Shown here piece after piece: positions 29,852 through 32,181 of a stretch of DNA of 32,181 nt. Numbering within the stretch: the stretch's first letter is position 1; every line of letters begins with the position of its first letter. The position numbers were made by a program, and so were the translations under genes. This DNA is from Bifidobacterium primatium. GTDB taxonomy: Bacteria; Actinomycetota; Actinomycetes; Actinomycetales; Bifidobacteriaceae. The notes beneath the pieces are model-generated. The model made no database searches, was not told the DNA's origin, and was given only the letters and a program-made list of their open reading frames with translations. The stretch is taken from positions 1 to 32,181 of the forward strand of contig NZ_PEBI01000006.1 of NCBI RefSeq assembly GCF_002802875.1, written 5' to 3'.

Positions 29852-29940
29852 AACTTGGCGTGACCGTGCAGACAGTCCTCGACTACCAGCAGATTCTCTA
29901 CGACCGCGGCCGGACGACGAAAGTCCCCGTCGCACGATGA
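29848..29940 (+). CDS. Possible 30-residue peptide after the ImmA-like gene
   Basis: A GTG overlaps the ImmA stop by four bases (GTGA) and opens a frame of 30 codons (MKLGVTVQTVLDYQQILYDR and ten more) that ends inside the terminator-like hairpin. Coupling is the only support; it may not be translated. Confidence 0.25.
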   Translation: MKLGVTVQTVLDYQQILYDRGRTTKVPVAR

Positions 29941-29958
29941 TGCGCGGCGGGGACTTTC
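29919..29958. terminator. Strong hairpin between convergent genes
   Basis: Bases 29919-29933 and 29944-29958 form a 15-base stem with one mismatch and a ten-base loop. It separates the rightward lysogeny operon from the leftward DUF2335 gene, so it probably terminates both, although no T run follows on either strand. Confidence 0.6.
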
Positions 29959-29969
29959 GCCTCAGAACG

Positions 29970-30509
29970 TTATTTGCGTTTGCGTTTTACAGCGTCAATA
30001 ATCTGCGGGCCTGCGGATACGACGCCGATGATCCCCCCGAACGCCGCTGCCGTATTGTTCCCTGCGGCAGCGCAGACGGTGGCGGAGATGAAGGCGACCC
30101 AGGGGAGGAACGAAAAGGCGAATGAGGCGACCATCATGCTCATGTTCTCGGCCCTGTGGTCGGCCGCCTCTATCTCCCTTGCGGCCTTTTCGCCTTCGAT
30201 CTGGGAGTCCAAAGCCTTCTCCGCCATCGTCACTATACGGTCGGCCGAGCCCGCAAGGACGCGCTCGTAGCCTTCGAATTCGCTCACGAGCGGCAGCGGC
30301 CCCGACCTTGAAAAGGCTATCTGGCCTTCGAGGTCGATTGACTGCCCATCGATCGACGCAGGTTGCGGCCCACCATCGACCACGCCTTTGCCTGCAGGTC
30401 CGTCGCCGTCACAGGTGGCCTCGGACTGTGCTTGGGGGATCGTCCCATCGAAGCGATCCGAACTCCTTTTTTGACTCCCTTGAGAATCGGATTGTTCCAA
30501 GTCATTCAT
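29970..30509 (-). CDS. DUF2335-like membrane protein
   Basis: The 179-residue protein (from ATG 30509) has a disordered acidic N-terminus. The DUF2335 signature FEGYERVLAGSADRIVTMAE is followed by a helix rich in E/A/R and two transmembrane segments, MMVASFAFSFLPWVAFISAT and FGGIIGVVSAGPQIIDA, ending in KRKRK. The AAAGG nine to ten bases upstream of 30509 decides the start; ATG 30542 is an alternative without a site. It is convergent with the lysogeny operon. Membrane moron genes of this kind often protect lysogens, but no function is known here. Confidence 0.7.
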   Translation of the reverse strand: MNDLEQSDSQGSQKRSSDRFDGTIPQAQSEATCDGDGPAGKGVVDGGPQPASIDGQSIDLEGQIAFSRSGPLPLVSEFEGYERVLAGSADRIVTMAEKALDSQIEGEKAAREIEAADHRAENMSMMVASFAFSFLPWVAFISATVCAAAGNNTAAAFGGIIGVVSAGPQIIDAVKRKRK

Positions 30510-30649
30510 CGACACCAGCCTTTCCGCCTTACCGCCTTTCATCCTACCCGAGTGACGACGACATTGACACGAATGCAGTGGGAGGCGCTCGGAAGAAGGC
30601 GACGTGAACCGCCGACTTCATACGGTTTTCGGCATGTCACCCCCCCGGC

Positions 30650-30678
30650 TTGCGTATCTTTCATTCGTACGGTATGAT
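30650..30678 (+). promoter_or_regulatory. Promoter of the small membrane protein genes
   Basis: TTGCGT (30650-30655), 17 bases, TATGAT (30673-30678): four and five matches to the consensus hexamers. It is followed by a near-perfect ribosome-binding site (GGGAGGTGAT) ahead of ATG 30716. Confidence 0.7.
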
Positions 30679-30715
30679 AGTTTATGTAAGGAACGAACAA
30701 CGAAGGGAGGTGATC

Positions 30716-30841
30716 ATGGACGTCTTCTGGAATGCGGTCAACGCCATCGGCAACCTGCTGATAGGCATCGGCACCGTCATCGTCGGCATCGCGGCCTACA
30801 AGGGCGCGGGGAGCGACCACGGCGGCAAGCCCGAAAAGTAA
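30716..30841 (+). CDS. 41-residue single-pass membrane peptide
   Basis: The peptide reads MDVFWNAVNAIGNLLIGIGT, then VIVGIAAYKGAGSDHGGKPEK: one hydrophobic helix and a short charged tail. It has its own good promoter and a very strong ribosome-binding site, so it is meant to be highly expressed. Size and shape resemble small toxic or holin-like membrane peptides and some superinfection-exclusion peptides; none can be chosen. No antisense RNA partner is obvious. Confidence 0.6.
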   Translation: MDVFWNAVNAIGNLLIGIGTVIVGIAAYKGAGSDHGGKPEK

Positions 30842-30850
30842 AAGGCCGGT

Positions 30851-30873
30851 CCCGGATTCTCCAGCCATCCGGG
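30851..30873 (+). terminator. Short hairpin after the membrane peptide
   Basis: CCCGGAT (30851-30857) pairs with ATCCGGG (30867-30873) around a nine-base loop, ten bases after the stop codon. No T run follows; partial termination or mRNA protection is possible. Confidence 0.35.
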
Positions 30874-30909
30874 GCCGCGCCCTCATTCCAGAATAGTCCA
30901 TGAACGACC

Positions 30910-31050
30910 ATGAGGAGATACGACATCCTGACGCTGGCGATGGGCGTGATGTCGCTCGTACTCGGCGTCACCGGCCACGGCGCCGCCGCGGGCGTGTTCG
31001 GCCTGTGCGGCGTCCTGTTCGCGATCACCAGGAGGAACGATGACGACTGA
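30910..31050 (+). CDS. 46-residue membrane protein
   Basis: This frame encodes MRRYDILTLAMGVMSLVLGV, then TGHGAAAGVFGLCGVLFAITRRNDDD: two short hydrophobic segments with a basic N-terminus and acidic end. It overlaps the following HTH gene by eleven bases. No ribosome-binding site is obvious. Its amino-acid pattern is clearly membrane-like, which supports it. Confidence 0.5.
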   Translation: MRRYDILTLAMGVMSLVLGVTGHGAAAGVFGLCGVLFAITRRNDDD

Positions 31051-31249
31051 GTATCTGGGCGTCAAGCAGGTGGCCGAACGGCTCGGCATCACCACCGGCG
31101 CGTTCAACAGCCTCAAGCAGCCCGAACCCGACGCCCTCATCGGCAGGACGCGCGGCTGGCTGCCCGAGACCATCGACGCATGGAACGCGGCACGCCCCGG
31201 ACGAGGCGCCGGAGGAGGCCGTCCACGCAAACAGAAGAAGCAGCCATAA
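31040..31249 (+). CDS. Small HTH protein (AlpA/excisionase-like)
   Basis: The 69-residue protein (MTTEYLGVKQVAERLGITTG, then AFNSLKQPEPDALIGRTRGW, LPETIDAWNAARPGRG) has the layout of small MerR-superfamily HTH proteins such as AlpA and phage excisionases, with a recognition helix and wing followed by a W-containing helix. The C-terminus is basic (GGRPRKQKKQP). Position next to the attachment end suits an excisionase; a transcription regulator is the alternative. AGGAGG lies four bases before ATG 31040. Confidence 0.65.
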   Translation: MTTEYLGVKQVAERLGITTGAFNSLKQPEPDALIGRTRGWLPETIDAWNAARPGRGAGGGRPRKQKKQP

Positions 31250-31268
31250 CCATAGAATCTGGCCATAA

Positions 31269-31317
31269 CACGAAAAAGCCCGGCCTCGCACAACAAGCGG
31301 GGCCGGGCTTTTTCGTG
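31269..31317. terminator. Bidirectional Rho-independent terminator
   Basis: A 21-base stem with one G-T pair (31269-31289 with 31297-31317) has a seven-base loop. It is rich in A on one side and T on the other, so both strands form hairpins ending in T5. It separates the rightward HTH gene from the leftward NUDIX-like gene. Confidence 0.92.
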
Positions 31318-31329
31318 CCGAATACGAGA

Positions 31330-32031
31330 CTACAGGCGGTTCTTCACCATGCCGACCACGTCGGCGTTCACCTCGCGGATGCGCGGATCGGCCATCATCT
31401 CGTCCACGCTCATCCAACGGCAGTCCTTGGAGTCCACATGGAAGCTGTCCGCCTTCCATGCGTCCGGCATGTGCCTCACATCGGCGCGGTACAGCGTGTA
31501 CTCGTACCAGCGTCGCTCGTCGTGCTCGGTGGAGTACTTCTCGTGAGCCTCCCCTCCGACGCGGGTGAGCGTGAAGTCGGCCCGGGGGATGTCGAAGCCG
31601 GCGGAGAAGTAGTCTTCCAGGCGACGCAGGTTCTCCTCGTCGCCTTCCGCGGTGGCGTGGTTCGGGAAGAAGTCGCAGTCCCAGCCCGCATCATGGTAGA
31701 GCAGGTATCGGGCGCCGTCCCTCACGGCGATGATCGAGCTTCTCTTCGCGGTCCTGTCCATGTCCACCAGCTCCCTGTATAGCGTGTCGGCGTCGTATCC
31801 CTTCACCCATGCCATGATCTCGGCGGCTGCGGCGTAGAAGAAGGCCAGTCCTCCCAAGACACCGTATGCGATTCGCCAGCCCATCGGCATGGCGGTGGTG
31901 AATACGGTGAGCACGAGGAACGCGCCCTCTATGGCCGCCACCATGTTCGTGGCCTTCGCGCCGAACCCGATGAAGGGGCTGCGTCTCTGTAGCATGGCGT
32001 CCAGTCGCGCCGAATCGATTCGCAGCATCAT
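31330..32031 (-). CDS. Membrane-anchored NUDIX-like protein, candidate defence effector
   Basis: The 233-residue protein has two transmembrane segments near the N-terminus (MVAAIEGAFLVLTVFTTAMP and GVLGGLAFFYAAAAEIMAW) and a cytoplasmic C-terminal domain of about 140 residues. This domain contains VRDGARYLLYHDAGWDCDFF, then an E-rich helix, EKYSTEHDERRWYEYTLYRA, and SKDCRWMSVDEMMADPRIRE. I recognise this as similar to the SMODS-associated NUDIX domain linked to nucleotide-signalling defence systems; it lacks the classical Nudix box and this is from memory. No cyclase is present here, so it would be an orphan effector or act in superinfection exclusion. It lies beside the att end, in its own leftward unit. 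Start at ATG 32031 or 32028. Confidence 0.6.
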   Translation of the reverse strand: MMLRIDSARLDAMLQRRSPFIGFGAKATNMVAAIEGAFLVLTVFTTAMPMGWRIAYGVLGGLAFFYAAAAEIMAWVKGYDADTLYRELVDMDRTAKRSSIIAVRDGARYLLYHDAGWDCDFFPNHATAEGDEENLRRLEDYFSAGFDIPRADFTLTRVGGEAHEKYSTEHDERRWYEYTLYRADVRHMPDAWKADSFHVDSKDCRWMSVDEMMADPRIREVNADVVGMVKNRL

Positions 32032-32039
32032 GTAAGGGT

Positions 32040-32045
32040 ATCGTA
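32040..32045 (-). promoter_or_regulatory. Candidate -10 element for a leaderless NUDIX-like transcript
   Basis: TACGAT lies eight bases before ATG 32031, so the transcript would begin at or very near the start codon, and no ribosome-binding site is present at the usual distance. No convincing -35 is seen. Confidence 0.4.
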
Positions 32046-32159
32046 CACGACGACCCTCCCACAGACGTCGGTGACACCTTCCGAAATACGTCGTCTCATA
32101 CGTCGCCTACCGTTTGCGCCGTGCAGAATCGTTGAAAATAAAGGGCTTACGGGTTTTGT

Positions 32160-32181
32160 ATTCAATTCCCGCCGGCTCCAC
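32160..32181 (+). other. Probable prophage attachment site: fragment of a tmRNA/tRNA 3' end
   Basis: The last 22 bases read like the T-arm 3' half and acceptor of a tmRNA or tRNA gene (TTCAATTCCCGCC then GGCTCCAC). E. coli tmRNA ends TTCAACTCCCGCCAGCTCCACCA, which is nearly the same. The bases just upstream cannot pair to complete the T-stem, so this is a duplicated 3' fragment, as left at one end of an integrated prophage. The bases 32046-32159 hold no gene. The intact gene should lie at the other end of the prophage, beyond the left edge. Confidence 0.65.

Noticed and set aside
29641-29940. 99-codon plus-strand frame overlapping the ImmA-like gene
   Set aside because: Most of it is a shadow of the HELVH-containing frame; only its last 30 codons, from the coupled GTG, are kept as a low-confidence peptide.
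32100-32181. A complete tRNA or tmRNA gene at the right edge
   Set aside because: Only the 3' end is present; upstream bases cannot form the T-stem or the rest of the molecule.

Overview
This window is most of a temperate siphophage (prophage) genome from a high-G+C actinobacterium, most probably a Bifidobacterium. That host is an inference from base composition, strong GGAGG ribosome-binding sites, the gene order and the protein families. It is not proven by any host gene. No lysis genes and no integrase are visible; both are expected beyond the left edge. The right edge ends in a short fragment that looks like the 3' end of a tmRNA or tRNA gene, so it is probably one prophage attachment site.

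Layout. Almost everything from 27,637 down to 1 is transcribed leftward (minus strand). From 27,637 to about 18,900 lie early genes: a Cro-like regulator, many tiny proteins overlapping by 1-4 bases, a YqaJ exonuclease/RecT/SSB recombination set, a PD-(D/E)XK nuclease, and a replication initiator whose own coding sequence holds iteron-like repeats. From 18,845 to 1 lie late genes: a zinc-ribbon/HTH protein, HNH nuclease, terminase small and large subunits, portal, MuF-type minor capsid protein, scaffold, major capsid, head fibre, head-tail connectors, major tail protein, frameshifted tail chaperones, tape measure, distal tail protein and tail-tip proteins. From 27,770 to 32,181 is the lysogeny and accessory end: a repressor, a DUF3644 (HEPN-like) protein, an ImmA/IrrE-type protease, a DUF2335 membrane protein, two very small membrane proteins, a small HTH protein and a membrane-anchored NUDIX-like protein next to the att fragment.

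Main discoveries. (1) The MuF capsid protein carries a C-terminal HEXXH zincin domain of more host-unlike base composition. It is followed, with a 4-base overlap, by a small orphan gene and two terminators: the layout of a phage-borne polymorphic toxin with its immunity gene. (2) The head fibre gene has a perfect CCCAAAA slippery heptamer directly before its stop codon. A -1 shift adds a second domain, and a G10 homopolymer at the end of that domain separates it by one base from a carbohydrate-binding-like module. This suggests head fibres of three lengths, with the longest controlled by tract length. The same heptamer, in the same register, serves the tail chaperone pair. (3) The lysogeny end carries two defence-like genes: DUF3644 with an RNxxxH motif, and a two-TM NUDIX-like protein. 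(4) The divergent control region holds three related operators laid over a near-consensus leftward promoter.

How it works together. The repressor probably binds the three operators to silence the leftward early promoter, and the ImmA-type protease probably relieves repression. After induction the early operon provides recombination and replication functions, and the late block packages DNA (HNH plus terminase) and builds a siphovirus particle decorated with head fibres and loaded with the MuF fusion.
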